Source of the DNA: Dromaius novaehollandiae
Taxonomy: Eukaryota; Chordata; Aves; Casuariiformes; Dromaiidae
Length of the DNA stretch: 64,000 nt
Assembly (NCBI RefSeq): GCF_036370855.1
Contig: NC_088113.1
Location: 16,512,501 to 16,576,500, forward strand
Direction of reading: 5' to 3'
The translations under genes were made by a program, and so were the position numbers. Shown one piece after another: positions 63,875 through 64,000 of the stretch. The first letter of the stretch is position 1. Each line of letters starts with the position of its first letter. Below the pieces are notes generated by a model that worked only from the letters and a program-made list of their open reading frames with translations, was not told the DNA's origin and searched no databases.

Positions 63875-64000
63875 GTATGTAATAGATGCTCATGTTCTGT
63901 TTAATGTTGAATAGAAATATTAGTTTTCCTTTTTTTAATATATTTTCTGAAGTCTGAATTCTTTCAAATGAATACTATTACTTTTTTTCTAAATGAGGCT

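Overview
This window looks like avian nuclear DNA. It carries intron-split vertebrate genes with GT-AG junctions, a long antisense CR1 LINE of the bird/reptile type, AT-rich non-coding sequence and one strong CpG island. It holds two genes, both on the + strand, in the order ZNF831 then EDN3. The same pair is adjacent on human chromosome 20q13, and the interval corresponds to the EDN3 region of chicken chromosome 20. The species cannot be fixed from the sequence alone.

Layout. Positions 1-6334 are AT-rich upstream DNA with no recognisable protein gene. ZNF831 runs from a 3' splice acceptor at 6333-6334 to a stop at 18401. Five coding exons (6366-10601, 11515-11657, 13502-13671, 16137-16288, 17553-18401) join in frame to give about 1849 residues. 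The middle three exons are short and were found by matching splice phase and residue order to the mammalian protein. Candidate polyadenylation signals lie at 19329 and 20487-20498. About 27 kb of intergenic DNA follows, with one clear mobile element, an antisense CR1 at about 28864-30060. A CpG island (about 47340-49150) marks the 5' end of EDN3, whose coding exons are 47952-48003, 48364-48610, 63229-63393 and 63770-63842. They encode a prepro-endothelin-3 of about 178 residues. The second EDN3 intron is about 14.6 kb.

How the genes relate. ZNF831 is a largely disordered, probably nuclear two-zinc-finger protein of poorly known function. EDN3 encodes the secreted ligand for endothelin B receptors that supports neural-crest, melanocyte and enteric-neuron development. 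There is no sign that they work in one pathway. They are syntenic neighbours, and the DNA between them is a plausible place for EDN3 regulatory elements. In chickens, rearranged duplication of the EDN3 region is the known cause of fibromelanosis; nothing in this single window shows such a duplication.

I found no CRISPR array, tRNA, rRNA or complete retrovirus, and no convincing undescribed system. The most useful results are the complete exon models, a Phe-to-Tyr change at position 4 of mature endothelin-3, a short EDN3 C-terminus, a 111-bp inverted repeat inside a microsatellite, and a 232-codon antisense open frame in a ZNF831 intron.
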